From: Streptomyces sp. NBC_00483
GTDB lineage: Bacteria; Actinomycetota; Actinomycetes; Streptomycetales; Streptomycetaceae
DNA length: 64,000 bases
Assembly (NCBI RefSeq): GCF_036013745.1
Contig: NZ_CP107880.1
Span: 310,001 to 374,000, forward strand
Reading direction: 5' to 3'
Numbering within the stretch: the stretch's first letter is position 1; every line of letters begins with the position of its first letter. The notes beneath the pieces were generated by a model. It had not been told where the DNA came from and searched no databases. It saw only the letters and a program-made list of their open reading frames with translations. A program made the translations under genes and the position numbers. This document shows positions 24,590 to 32,725 of the stretch, piece by piece.

Positions 24590-25609
24590 ATGAGCCGACT
24601 GCCGAACATATTGCAAGAGCGCGCAGAGGACCCCGAGACGACGGAGCTGGCGCTGACTGCCGTTCAGAAGTACGCGGACAACCCCAGCGCATTTCTGGCA
24701 ATGAACGTCGGCAACAAGATGTTCATCGGCGACGGAGGCACACTCGTCGCCTACCGGGAGGCGGGGCGCTTCTTCGTCCAGTTCGGCGGCGTATTCGGGC
24801 CTCCGGGGCAACAGGCGGCGGCACTCCAGGATTTCAAGGAATATGCGCGTGCGCGAAAACGCCTGATCGTCAGTATTCAACTGCAGCGCGCCGACGCTGC
24901 ATTATATGCGGCTGCGGGGTTCGTCCTCAATCAGGTGGGGGCCTCCTACGCGGTCCGGCTGCCCGAATTCACGCTGCGCGGCACACGGTTCATGAAGCTG
25001 CGTAACAAGATCTCGCGGGCCAGGCGTGACGGACTTGACGTCCAGGAGGTCTCGTTCGCGGAACACCAGGACAGTGTCGAGCGGATCGACGAGGCGTGGC
25101 TGCGCGGGAAGGGCAGGCACGTCAAGGAGATCGAGTTCCTGGTCGGGGAGACCGGCGGGCCGGTGCAGCGGCATCGGCGGTTGTTCCTGGGGACGCTCGA
25201 CGGCAGGCCGCTGGCCTATATTTCCTACGCTCCCGCGTTCGGATCCCGCCCCGGCTGGCTGCACGATCTCAGCCGGCGTCTGCCGGAATCCGGGCCCGGG
25301 GTGATGGAGGCCATCAACGCCACCGCCCTGGAGACGTTCACGCGTGAGCACGCCGAGTGGCTGCACTTCGGGTTCACGCCCTTCACCGGCCTGGACGCGG
25401 CGCATGAACTGACGCCGAGCAGCGCCCTGACGGGAAAGCTCCTGCGATTCCTCGCGGAAAAGGGGGAGCACGTCTACCCGGCTGCCAGTCAGCTCGCGTA
25501 CAAGAGCAAGTGGGGTCCGCAGTTGGTACTGCCCGAGTATCTGGCCTTCGAGGGTGGCGCCAGTCTGCGCGCCGTATGGTGCATCCTCCGGCTGACCAAG
25601 TCCATCTGA
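24590..25609 (+). CDS. MprF/DUF2156-type aminoacyl-tRNA-dependent transferase (VlmA-like role)
   Basis: 339 residues from ATG 24590 (GGAGGG about 10 bp upstream). The tandem GNAT-like fold of the MprF C-terminal domain shows in VAYREAGRFFVQFGGVFGPP, KLRNKISRARRDGLDVQEV, LGTLDGRPLAYISYAPAFGS, GWLHDLSRRLPESGPGVMEA and the ending YKSKWGPQLVLPEYLAFEGG. Such enzymes take an amino acid from charged tRNA. In valanimycin, VlmA moves serine from seryl-tRNA to a hydroxylamine; I place it in this family from memory. No membrane helices are present, so it acts on a soluble acceptor, not on lipids in situ. Leu105 is a TTA codon (24902-24904). The odd tRNA at 11687 is a possible co-substrate. Confidence 0.75.
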   Translation: MSRLPNILQERAEDPETTELALTAVQKYADNPSAFLAMNVGNKMFIGDGGTLVAYREAGRFFVQFGGVFGPPGQQAAALQDFKEYARARKRLIVSIQLQRADAALYAAAGFVLNQVGASYAVRLPEFTLRGTRFMKLRNKISRARRDGLDVQEVSFAEHQDSVERIDEAWLRGKGRHVKEIEFLVGETGGPVQRHRRLFLGTLDGRPLAYISYAPAFGSRPGWLHDLSRRLPESGPGVMEAINATALETFTREHAEWLHFGFTPFTGLDAAHELTPSSALTGKLLRFLAEKGEHVYPAASQLAYKSKWGPQLVLPEYLAFEGGASLRAVWCILRLTKSI

Positions 25610-25635
25610 GTCACTGTCACATCCGAGCTCGCCCC

Positions 25636-26406
25636 TCAAGCACCGCGCAGCAGAGCCCCCTCCTGATGAAGGATCTGCCTGAACCTCCGTCGCATTCCCG
25701 GGCCCGGCTCGATCCCCAGTTCCGCGTCCAGGTTGTGCTGGACCCTGCGGTAGGCACTGAGGGCGTCCGCCTGCCTGCCGGAGTGGTACAGGGCAGTCAT
25801 GAGCTGTTCGCAGAAGCGCTCGCGCAAGGGGTGCTGGGTCAGCAACTGCTCGAGTTCCGGGATCACTTGCCAGTACCTGCCGAGCCTCAGGTGCGCCTCG
25901 ACGAACAACTCCCGGCCCATCAACCTGGTTTCCTCGAGCCGGGTATATGCGATGCGGCAGATCAAGCCGTCCCCTGTATCGATAAGGGCCGGCCCCCGCC
26001 ATTCGGAGAACGCATCGGCGAGCAGCTTGATGGCGAGTTCGCAATCTGCGTTCAGGCGTCGACCGGCCGCCTCCACGGCATGCGAGAAGCGCAACGCGTC
26101 GACGTCCGCCGGGTCGACATCGAGTAGATATCCGGAGCGGGTCGTACGGATGACATGACGGGCTTTTTGCTTGCCGGTCTGTTCGGTGAGGACACGGCGC
26201 AACCGTGCGACATGTGATTGCAGGGAGTTGTCCGCGGTTTTCGGAGGTTGATCTCCCCAGAGTTCGTCAAGCAGATCAAGTGCCGGTACCGGCGTGCCAG
26301 GTGTGAGAGCCAGTGCCGCCATAATCGTTCTGAGCTTCTCTCCCGGCAGCTGGATGGGAATGTCTTCCTCGATCACATGGAGCGGCCCAAGTAGCCTTAC
26401 CTGCAT
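25636..26406 (-). CDS. SARP-family pathway activator
   Basis: 256 residues from ATG 26406, a typical small SARP. It has a winged-helix OmpR-like N-terminal domain (MQVRLLGPLHV, GEKLRTIMAALALTPGTPV, TADNSLQSHVARLRRVL). A bacterial transcriptional activation domain follows, to about residue 250 (CELAIKLLADAFSEWRGPAL; LREHRFCEQ-like ...LRERFCEQLMTALYHSGRQA). SARPs bind direct heptamer repeats before biosynthetic operons and recruit RNA polymerase. The valanimycin cluster also uses a SARP (VlmI). The longer upstream frame lacks homology and is not included. The gene converges on the transferase with a 26-bp gap. Confidence 0.88.
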   Translation of the reverse strand: MQVRLLGPLHVIEEDIPIQLPGEKLRTIMAALALTPGTPVPALDLLDELWGDQPPKTADNSLQSHVARLRRVLTEQTGKQKARHVIRTTRSGYLLDVDPADVDALRFSHAVEAAGRRLNADCELAIKLLADAFSEWRGPALIDTGDGLICRIAYTRLEETRLMGRELFVEAHLRLGRYWQVIPELEQLLTQHPLRERFCEQLMTALYHSGRQADALSAYRRVQHNLDAELGIEPGPGMRRRFRQILHQEGALLRGA

Positions 26407-26571
26407 GCGAACCCCCGGTTTTTTGCCACGTGAGAAGTGACTGACGTGTGTTCTCGACCATACTTCGTAGTGCGGGCGCACCCGGATTGGTATGGGACAC
26501 ACTTCGGTTCGGTCCGATAGGGCTGCGGTCGGGCCGGTGGGTTCGAATACTGGGCTTGAACTCATGAAGCC
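26407..26571. promoter_or_regulatory. SARP upstream region
   Basis: 165 bp between the SGNH-like stop and the SARP start. It is AT-richer (CCCCGGTTTTTTGCCACG, ACTTCGTAGTGCGG) and probably holds the SARP promoter on the reverse strand. Confidence 0.4.
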
Positions 26572-27198
26572 TCAGTAACGGGCGTTTCGGGTCGCGTCGA
26601 GGTGGTCCGCCAGGCGGTGGATGACCGCGGCGGCCACACTCCGGCCGCCGGCCGTGGCGGCCCGCGTCGGTACGTCGACGTACAGCGCGCCGTGCCGCAG
26701 AGCGAGGTCGCGGGTGCGCTCCGCCAGGATCCGCCGCCGTCGCCGCGGTCCGCTCCGCTGCTCCTCGGCCGACGTGGCGGACAGGCCCGGTCCGTACGGT
26801 CCGAGGGTGAGCACATCGGCCCCGGAGCTCCGGAGCGGGCCCACGATCCTGCTCAACTCCGCCTCGACGGCGTCGATGTCGAAGGGCTCGCGCGCTGCCT
26901 CCCGGCCGCTGGCGACGACCGCGGCCAGGTCTCCTCGGAACGCCAGCGCACGGGCCAGTTGGCCGGCCCGGACCTGGGCCGTCGAGGGTTCGTGCCGACC
27001 CAGGTTGAGATAGGCGAGGTCCGGCCGGACCGACCTCAGCGCCTCGGCCACATGGTCCGCCCAGTGCGGGTCGCCGCAACCGCGGGCGGGCCCGGGGCCC
27101 TCGGCGCCGCCGTCGCCCAGCACGATGAAGCGCCGCCAGGGCATGCGGGCGAGGGAGGCCGACTTGCAGTACTGCGGGTCGTGGTCGGAGACCGTCAC
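26572..27198 (-). CDS. SGNH-hydrolase-like protein lacking the catalytic residues
   Basis: 208 residues; ATG 27198 overlaps the MFS stop (ATGA). It aligns along its length with the intact SGNH protein at 32726: FIVLGDGGAEG against VIVGDSVARG, and LAYLNLGRHEPSTAQVRAGQ against LEHLNLGRRELVTAQVRETQ. The nucleophile Ser is Gly30, the GGND block is replaced by VASGRE, and no DxxH is seen near the C-terminus. It should be a pseudoenzyme, perhaps a binding or regulatory partner of the intact paralogue. Coding bias is normal, so it is not obviously decaying. Confidence 0.7.
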   Translation of the reverse strand: MTVSDHDPQYCKSASLARMPWRRFIVLGDGGAEGPGPARGCGDPHWADHVAEALRSVRPDLAYLNLGRHEPSTAQVRAGQLARALAFRGDLAAVVASGREAAREPFDIDAVEAELSRIVGPLRSSGADVLTLGPYGPGLSATSAEEQRSGPRRRRRILAERTRDLALRHGALYVDVPTRAATAGGRSVAAAVIHRLADHLDATRNARY

Positions 27199-28652
27199 GG
27201 CTGTGGTTCCTTGCCACCGACGGCATCAACTTCGAGCGCGGACGCGGCAGTTCGCACGGCATGCGGCGCGGGGCGGCCGCGGCGCCGGGCGAGGCCAAGG
27301 CCCAGCAGACCCGCGACGGCAGCCGCGGCACAGCAGAAGAGCACCACATGTCGGTACGGGGCAGGGTCGGACGAGGTCGCCACGGGCAGGATGGCGGCCA
27401 CCGCCGCGATGCCCAGGGCGCCACCGATCTGCCGTACCGCCAGGTTGAGTCCGGTGGCACCGGCGAAGTCCGCCGGCTCCACGGACAGTGCCGCCACGCT
27501 GGACACCCCGGTGCTGACGGCGCCGATGCCGGCTCCGGCCAGCAGGCCGACCGGGATCCACATGCTCCACAGGGCGGGCTGCGAGGAGAGCGTCAGGCCC
27601 AGCCACAGTCCGGCCGCCACCAGCGTCAGCGCGCCGCAGAACACCACCAGGTGCGGGCGGCTTCGGCTCAGGGAGCGTCCCACCATCGCCGCGACCCCCG
27701 CGGACAGCAGCGCCCCCGGCGTCATCGACAGACCGGCCGAGATCCACGGGTAGTGCCAGACGTTCACCAACAAGAGCGCCCCGACCAGGAGCCAGGCGTA
27801 CAGCGCCGCGCCGAAGAACAGAGAGACGAGGTTGGCCAGCGCGAACGGCCTGCTGCGCCACAGCCTGGTCTGCAGGGCGGGCCGCGGGTGTCGCCTGGCG
27901 CGCAGCAGGGCCCATGCCGACAGGACGAGGCCCCCGACGAGGGAGCCCAGCGTGCGCGGGTCGTCCCAGTGCCACTCCCGCCCCTGGGTGACACCGAGCA
28001 CGAGGAGCCCGGTGCCGGCCGTGAGAAACAGCGTGCCGAACAGGTCGGGAAGCCGCTGCCCGCTGCGTGCCGGTGCGCGAACCGCCCTGATCCCCGCGAG
28101 CAGGGCGAGGCCCAGGGGGACGTTGACGAGGAACACCGAGCGCCAGCCGGCCGTGTCGATGAGGATGCCGCCGAGGCTGGGCCCCGCCGCGGCCGCGGCG
28201 GAGGCCGCGGCGCTCCACAGCCCGATCGCCGCCCCTCGGCGCCACGGGGCCACATCGGCGAGGAGCACGGCGAGGGAGGCCGGGATCATGGCCGCCGCCC
28301 CCAGTCCCTGCAGCCCCCGTGCGACAAGGAGCGCCGGCAGAGCGGGGGCCGCGGCACACAGCAGCGAGGCGAAGGTGAACAGGCCCATGCCGCAGACGTA
28401 CAGACGGCGCCGCCCCAGCACGTCGGCGAGGCGTCCCGCGGGGGCGAGGCACGCGGCGAACACGATGGCGTACAACGAGATGACCCAGGTCAGGTCGGTC
28501 ACCGAGGCGCCGGGAAAGCTGCTGTGCAGGTCCGTCATCGCGAGGTTGACCACGGTGGCGTCCAGGATCGACAGGAAGATCGCGCCCGCCGCGAGCGTCA
28601 CCACGACCGGGTAACTCGGCTGCCGGGCAGCCGAATCCGGGTTCCGGCTCAT
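27195..28652 (-). CDS. MFS exporter (DHA2, 14 helices)
   Basis: 485 residues from ATG 28652 (GGAGTGGAG upstream). It shows SILDATVVNLAMTDL in helix 1, the motif A-like loop GRLADVLGRRRLY, GLQGLGAAAMIPASLAVLL and motif C (GPSLGGILIDTAGWRSVFLV). These are typical of Streptomyces antibiotic exporters, and the position between SARP and tailoring genes supports product export and self-resistance (the role of VlmF in valanimycin). The start overlaps the HAD stop and the stop overlaps the SGNH-like start. Confidence 0.88.
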   Translation of the reverse strand: MSRNPDSAARQPSYPVVVTLAAGAIFLSILDATVVNLAMTDLHSSFPGASVTDLTWVISLYAIVFAACLAPAGRLADVLGRRRLYVCGMGLFTFASLLCAAAPALPALLVARGLQGLGAAAMIPASLAVLLADVAPWRRGAAIGLWSAAASAAAAAGPSLGGILIDTAGWRSVFLVNVPLGLALLAGIRAVRAPARSGQRLPDLFGTLFLTAGTGLLVLGVTQGREWHWDDPRTLGSLVGGLVLSAWALLRARRHPRPALQTRLWRSRPFALANLVSLFFGAALYAWLLVGALLLVNVWHYPWISAGLSMTPGALLSAGVAAMVGRSLSRSRPHLVVFCGALTLVAAGLWLGLTLSSQPALWSMWIPVGLLAGAGIGAVSTGVSSVAALSVEPADFAGATGLNLAVRQIGGALGIAAVAAILPVATSSDPAPYRHVVLFCCAAAAVAGLLGLGLARRRGRPAPHAVRTAASALEVDAVGGKEPQP

Positions 28653-29470
28653 GCGTCTCCACTCCTTCGTCGTACGTCCCTCGATGTACGTCCCTCGATC
28701 GACGGCCGCTGTTCGCCCCAATCTCGCAAGCTCCGGGGGCCGGCGCTGGCAGGAATTCGCCGCCACCCGTACTCCTTGGCACACCGGGCCAGAAGCGGAT
28801 CCGCGCCCACCACCACCGGATGGCCCACGGCACGCAGCATCGCCAGGTCGGAGGCATGGTCGCCGTAGGCATGACAGCGGTCCGCACGGACCCCGCGCGC
28901 ACGGAGCAGGGCGCGCACCGCGGCGGCCTTCTCCTCGCCGAGCATCGCGAGGTCAAGACCCCCGGTCAGGACGCCCCCGATCGACTCGGGTCGGGCGCAG
29001 AACACCTCGTCGGCGCCGAGCCACTCCGCGAGGGGATCCAGGCAGGGCGCGAAGGACCCCGAGACGAGGACGACCGTCTCACCGCGGCGCCGGTGCTCCC
29101 GCAACGCCGCCACGGTGGCGGTCAGGAACAGGCCGCCGGCGCGGGTTTCCTCGGCGAACCAGGCACGGCCCTGGGCGGCGAGCTCCCGGGCATCGCAGCC
29201 CGCGTAGAGGCGGTAGTACGCGCGCGTCAGCTCGGGCCGGGACGCACCGCGCGCCGCGAGGGTCCGCAAGCCGCGCACCGCCTCGTCGAGGGCGGGGCGC
29301 GACCGTCCGGCGACCCGCAAGTGGTGGCGCAGGAAGCGGGACATGCTGTTGACCGAGATCAGCGTCTCGTCGACGTCGAAGAACGCGACGGCGGGCGGAG
29401 CCGAGGACATGGACGGGGACGAGGATGGGGACGGGGACGGGGACGGGTGCGCGTCCGGGGGCGCGGTCAT
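28649..29470 (-). CDS. HAD-IB (SerB-like) phosphatase
   Basis: 273 residues from ATG 29470; ATG 29410 is an alternative that removes a Pro/Ser-rich head (PSPSPSPSSSPS). HAD motifs: I, AFFDVDETLIS (nucleophile Asp32, Asp34); II, VLVSGSF; III, Lys in GEEKAAAV; IV, YGDHASDLAML. HAD-IB enzymes remove phosphate from small molecules such as phosphoserine. In a cluster that also has a DAGK-like kinase it may clear a phosphorylated intermediate or supply free serine; both are guesses. Confidence 0.82.
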   Translation of the reverse strand: MTAPPDAHPSPSPSPSSSPSMSSAPPAVAFFDVDETLISVNSMSRFLRHHLRVAGRSRPALDEAVRGLRTLAARGASRPELTRAYYRLYAGCDARELAAQGRAWFAEETRAGGLFLTATVAALREHRRRGETVVLVSGSFAPCLDPLAEWLGADEVFCARPESIGGVLTGGLDLAMLGEEKAAAVRALLRARGVRADRCHAYGDHASDLAMLRAVGHPVVVGADPLLARCAKEYGWRRIPASAGPRSLRDWGEQRPSIEGRTSRDVRRRSGDA

Positions 29471-29477
29471 CGCGTGA

Positions 29478-30725
29478 TCAATCCCAGGCCACGGGCATTT
29501 CTTCCACACCCCCGAGGAGCGCGAAGTCCTTCCAGCGCAGCTGCTGGGCCGGCACCGCCAGCCGCAGCCGCGGGAACCGCTCGAACAGGGCGCGCAGGCC
29601 GACGGAGAGTTCGAGGCGGGCGAGACCTGCGCCGATGCAGAAGTGCGGGCCCTGCCCGAAGGCCATCTGGGTGCGCTTCTCGCGCTCGATGATGCAGCGG
29701 TCGGGCTCCGGGTAGACCTCGGGGTCCCGGCTGGCGACGCCGACCGAGGCGAGCACCGCCGAGCCCTCGGGGATGACCGTGCCGCCCAGCTTCACGTCGC
29801 TCGTCGTGATCCGGATGGCGGTCCCGCCGCCGGGGACGTTGAGCCGCGCCAGCTCTTCCACGGCGTGCGGGTAGAGCGCGGGATCCGCGCGCAGCAGCGC
29901 GAGTTGGTCGGGATTGCCGAGCAGGGTCGCCGTCCCGGCGCAGAACACGGTCACCGTGGTGTCATGCCCCGCGAGCAGCAGCAGCGCGCCAAGGCTGACG
30001 ATCTCTTGCTCGGACGGCTCGCCCTCCTCGTCGAGGATGTGCACCAGGGCGCTGATCAGATCGTCGCCGGGTTCCTCGCGCCGGTGGCCGATCAGCCGGG
30101 CGAAGTAGGCCCGCATGTCGTCGTTGGCCCGCTGGATCTCCTCGGGCGGGTACTTGGTGAGCGACATGAACCGGTCGCACCAGGCCCCGAACTTGTCGTA
30201 GTCCTCGAACGGGACGCCGAGGATGCGGCAGATGACGCGCAGCGCGAGCGGGCGGGCGTACAACTCGAGGAGGTCGCCCGCGGGCGGGCCGGCCTCCATG
30301 GCGTCGAGCAGCTCCGCGGTGACCTCCTCCACGTACGGCCGCATCCGCCGCACGCGCTGCGGGCTGAAGGCCCGGTTGGCGAGTTTGCGGATCCGGGTGT
30401 GCCGCGGGGGATCCATGGTGATCATGCTGTCCGGGTCGGGCTCGACCACCTGCGCGCGGGCGGCGCCGGGGCGGAACAGCGCCTCCCTGCTGAACCGAGG
30501 GTCCGACAGCGCGGTCCGTACGTCCTGATGGCGGGCCACGAACCAGGCGGGGTCGCCGGTCGCAAGGGTGATCGGGCACACCGGCTCCTCGCGCAGCGCC
30601 TGTAAGTATGCGTCGGGCGGCACGAGGGGGTCGGTCCGCTTCGTGGGATAGGCGAACCTGGGTATGGGGCGGGAAGTTGTGTGGTCGTCAGGTACGTAAT
30701 CGTCGTTAGGCGCGTGGTCGCACAT
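29478..30725 (-). CDS. Cytochrome P450
   Basis: 415 residues; ATG 30725 follows AAGGGGGAA. P450 signatures are the I-helix LLLLAGHDTTVTVF, the ExxR in EELARL, and the haem loop FGQGPHFCIGAGLARLE with the Cys ligand about residue 357. It is a soluble bacterial class I enzyme that depends on ferredoxin partners, none of which are encoded nearby. It probably hydroxylates or desaturates the alkyl chain. Leu41 is a TTA codon (30603-30605), tying its translation to bldA. Confidence 0.92.
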   Translation of the reverse strand: MCDHAPNDDYVPDDHTTSRPIPRFAYPTKRTDPLVPPDAYLQALREEPVCPITLATGDPAWFVARHQDVRTALSDPRFSREALFRPGAARAQVVEPDPDSMITMDPPRHTRIRKLANRAFSPQRVRRMRPYVEEVTAELLDAMEAGPPAGDLLELYARPLALRVICRILGVPFEDYDKFGAWCDRFMSLTKYPPEEIQRANDDMRAYFARLIGHRREEPGDDLISALVHILDEEGEPSEQEIVSLGALLLLAGHDTTVTVFCAGTATLLGNPDQLALLRADPALYPHAVEELARLNVPGGGTAIRITTSDVKLGGTVIPEGSAVLASVGVASRDPEVYPEPDRCIIEREKRTQMAFGQGPHFCIGAGLARLELSVGLRALFERFPRLRLAVPAQQLRWKDFALLGGVEEMPVAWD

Positions 30726-30772
30726 CGTGCGATTCCCCCTTCTGGCGTTCTGGAGCTCTGGCGCTCTGGCGC

Positions 30773-32344
30773 TCAGCGGATCGAGGCCGGATTGGCTTCG
30801 GCTGTGGGCAGCGGTTCGGACAGTGTTCTGGTCACTAGCGCGTCGACCTGGCGTGCGGTCAGCGAGGCGAGCCGGTCCAGGCCATTGATCACCTCGGTGG
30901 AGGTTCCGGACGACGCGAGCTTGGACCGGACCAGTTCACGGTGGACGTGCCTCGTCTCGGGGCCGGCCGCCCCTTTCGGCCGCCCGCACGAGGCGGTGAG
31001 CACCCGGCCGTCGCGCAGGGTGATCCGCAGCCGGGCGCCCACCGCCTTGTCGGCCTTCTGGAAGGTGGTGCTCGGCGGTCCCGCGATGTCGGCGGTGGCC
31101 GTGATGCCCTCCCCCATGACCGCCACGAGCCACCGTCTGCCGTTCTCTCCCGCCTGCCGCAGCGCCTCGCCCAACGGGGCGGTCCCGCGGAGCACTTCGC
31201 GGCTCAGCCCGGGGTCGTACTCCAGCCGCACCCGGTCCGCGAGGGACCAGCGCAGACGGTCCGCGGTCGCCGGCTCCGCGAGGTCCGCCGGTACGACGGC
31301 GCCGGTGGTGAGGGCGGTTGCCACGTTGTAGGCGACGGAGACGTTGAGCGCCATGATCGCCGACCGGTCGCGGTCCACATACGGGGCTCCGTCCTGGTCC
31401 ATGGCGATGGTCAGCCGGGCCGCCGAGACCACGATCTCCTCGATGTCGTGGAGGTCTTCCCGGGAGAGCCGGGCGTGCAGCTGGGAGGCGCAGTCGACGG
31501 CCGCGTCCACGTACGCCCCCGCCGGATTGAGCTTGAAGGTGAGCGTCTCGGTGTGCCAGCGCGTGCCGAGTCCGGCCGTGACCGCCTCCGGCGACGGCAC
31601 GTCCGAGAACTTGGCGAGCAGGCCGCCAGGGTGCTCCAGGATGTCCTCCGCGCCCCGCAGCCCCGCGGCCGCCGCGTCGCAGGCATCCAGCGCGGTCCGC
31701 ACCGGCGTCGCCGCCGAGAGAACCTTCGCCTCACTGCCGAGCAGCGCTCTGCGCAGCGGCCATGGCGGCATCGCGAGGGCCAGGCCCCAGGCGTTGGTCC
31801 ACATCCCGGCCGGGGCCCGGGCGCCGTGCAGGCGGGCCGCCACGGCACCTACGAGCTGGGTGTACGAGGTCCCCTGCCCCCGCAGCGGACCCAACGCGCA
31901 GGCGGCGGTGACCCGGGCGGCGCACTCGTTCGCGGCGACGACCGCCGTGAGCAGGGTCCGCCCGTTGAGCCGTTGCACCCGCCGGAAGGCCAGCGGGACG
32001 CCGACGGAGGCGTGGGTGACATGGCCCGCGTACATGCTGTCCTCGTAGTAGAGGCACGAGGACAGCGCGGCCATGACCTGCGCCGCCTGGCAGGGGTCGG
32101 CCATGAGCGGGGTACCGAAGGCCCGTACCAGCTTGTGCCCCAGGGGGTGCGCCAGGCTTGCCCGCAGCACCGCGAGATGCGACATGACCTGGCTGGTGGC
32201 GTACTCCTCGATCCGCCCGGGCAGATCCGCGTGGCGCAGGCCGGCGGACCACTCGGCGAGCTGCCGGGTGAGGGAGGGTACGCCGGGCGCCTGGCCGGGG
32301 CCCTGGCCGAGGTCGGTTGTGCCCGGCGTGCCCGTCGCGGTCAC
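30773..32344 (-). CDS. MmgE/PrpD-family protein (VlmK-like dehydratase role)
   Basis: 523 residues from GTG 32344, chosen for the GGAG six bases before it. The MmgE/PrpD all-helical domain is visible: LTRQLAEWSAGLRHADLPGR, then SSCLYYEDSMYAGHVTHASV, the GHVTHAS motif typical of the family, and a C-terminal domain with LRITLRDGRVLTASCGRPKG. Family members are dehydratases or isomerases (2-methylcitrate dehydratase). In valanimycin, VlmK of this family eliminates phosphate from VlmJ's product to make the dehydroalanine-like methylene. It heads the reverse operon MmgE-P450-HAD-MFS-SGNH. Confidence 0.82.
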   Translation of the reverse strand: MTATGTPGTTDLGQGPGQAPGVPSLTRQLAEWSAGLRHADLPGRIEEYATSQVMSHLAVLRASLAHPLGHKLVRAFGTPLMADPCQAAQVMAALSSCLYYEDSMYAGHVTHASVGVPLAFRRVQRLNGRTLLTAVVAANECAARVTAACALGPLRGQGTSYTQLVGAVAARLHGARAPAGMWTNAWGLALAMPPWPLRRALLGSEAKVLSAATPVRTALDACDAAAAGLRGAEDILEHPGGLLAKFSDVPSPEAVTAGLGTRWHTETLTFKLNPAGAYVDAAVDCASQLHARLSREDLHDIEEIVVSAARLTIAMDQDGAPYVDRDRSAIMALNVSVAYNVATALTTGAVVPADLAEPATADRLRWSLADRVRLEYDPGLSREVLRGTAPLGEALRQAGENGRRWLVAVMGEGITATADIAGPPSTTFQKADKAVGARLRITLRDGRVLTASCGRPKGAAGPETRHVHRELVRSKLASSGTSTEVINGLDRLASLTARQVDALVTRTLSEPLPTAEANPASIR

Positions 32345-32725
32345 GACCGGCTCCAGGACAGGCCGCGCCGCGGATGTGTCGTGCGGGTGAGGTAGCAGGC
32401 GACCGTGTCGACGTCGTCGTGACTCAGGAAGCTGTGTCGGTCTGTCCCGGCCGTTTTGTACACACCTCGCTCCTTCCGAGAGCTGGGAACGCACCGGCGG
32501 TGCGACGGAGTGCTGTCTCATCGTTCAGGCCCCGGGTGGTAGCGCCCTGAAATTCCGCTGACACGGACAGCTCAGGCCCACTCCTGCCGGCGAGACCGAC
32601 ACTGCCTGGGACACGGCACCGCGTGATGGCGCTTTTCCGCCAGCGGGCACGGACACCGGATGCCACCGTCGATGACGTCGTCGTCGACGACGACCAGGGC
32701 ACCGGGCTCAGGAGGGGATGGGGAC
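32345..32725. promoter_or_regulatory. Divergent promoter region, MmgE/PrpD operon and SGNH gene
   Basis: About 380 bp without a credible gene; the frames inside lack coding bias. It must contain the promoters of the two divergent units. It includes GACGACGTCGTCGTCGACGACG, a GAC/GTC-rich palindromic run near 32673-32695. Confidence 0.5.

Noticed and set aside
29408..29460. GGGGAC repeats at the start of the HAD gene
   Set aside because: Simple repeat encoding a Pro/Ser head. Noted in the gene entry, no separate function suspected.
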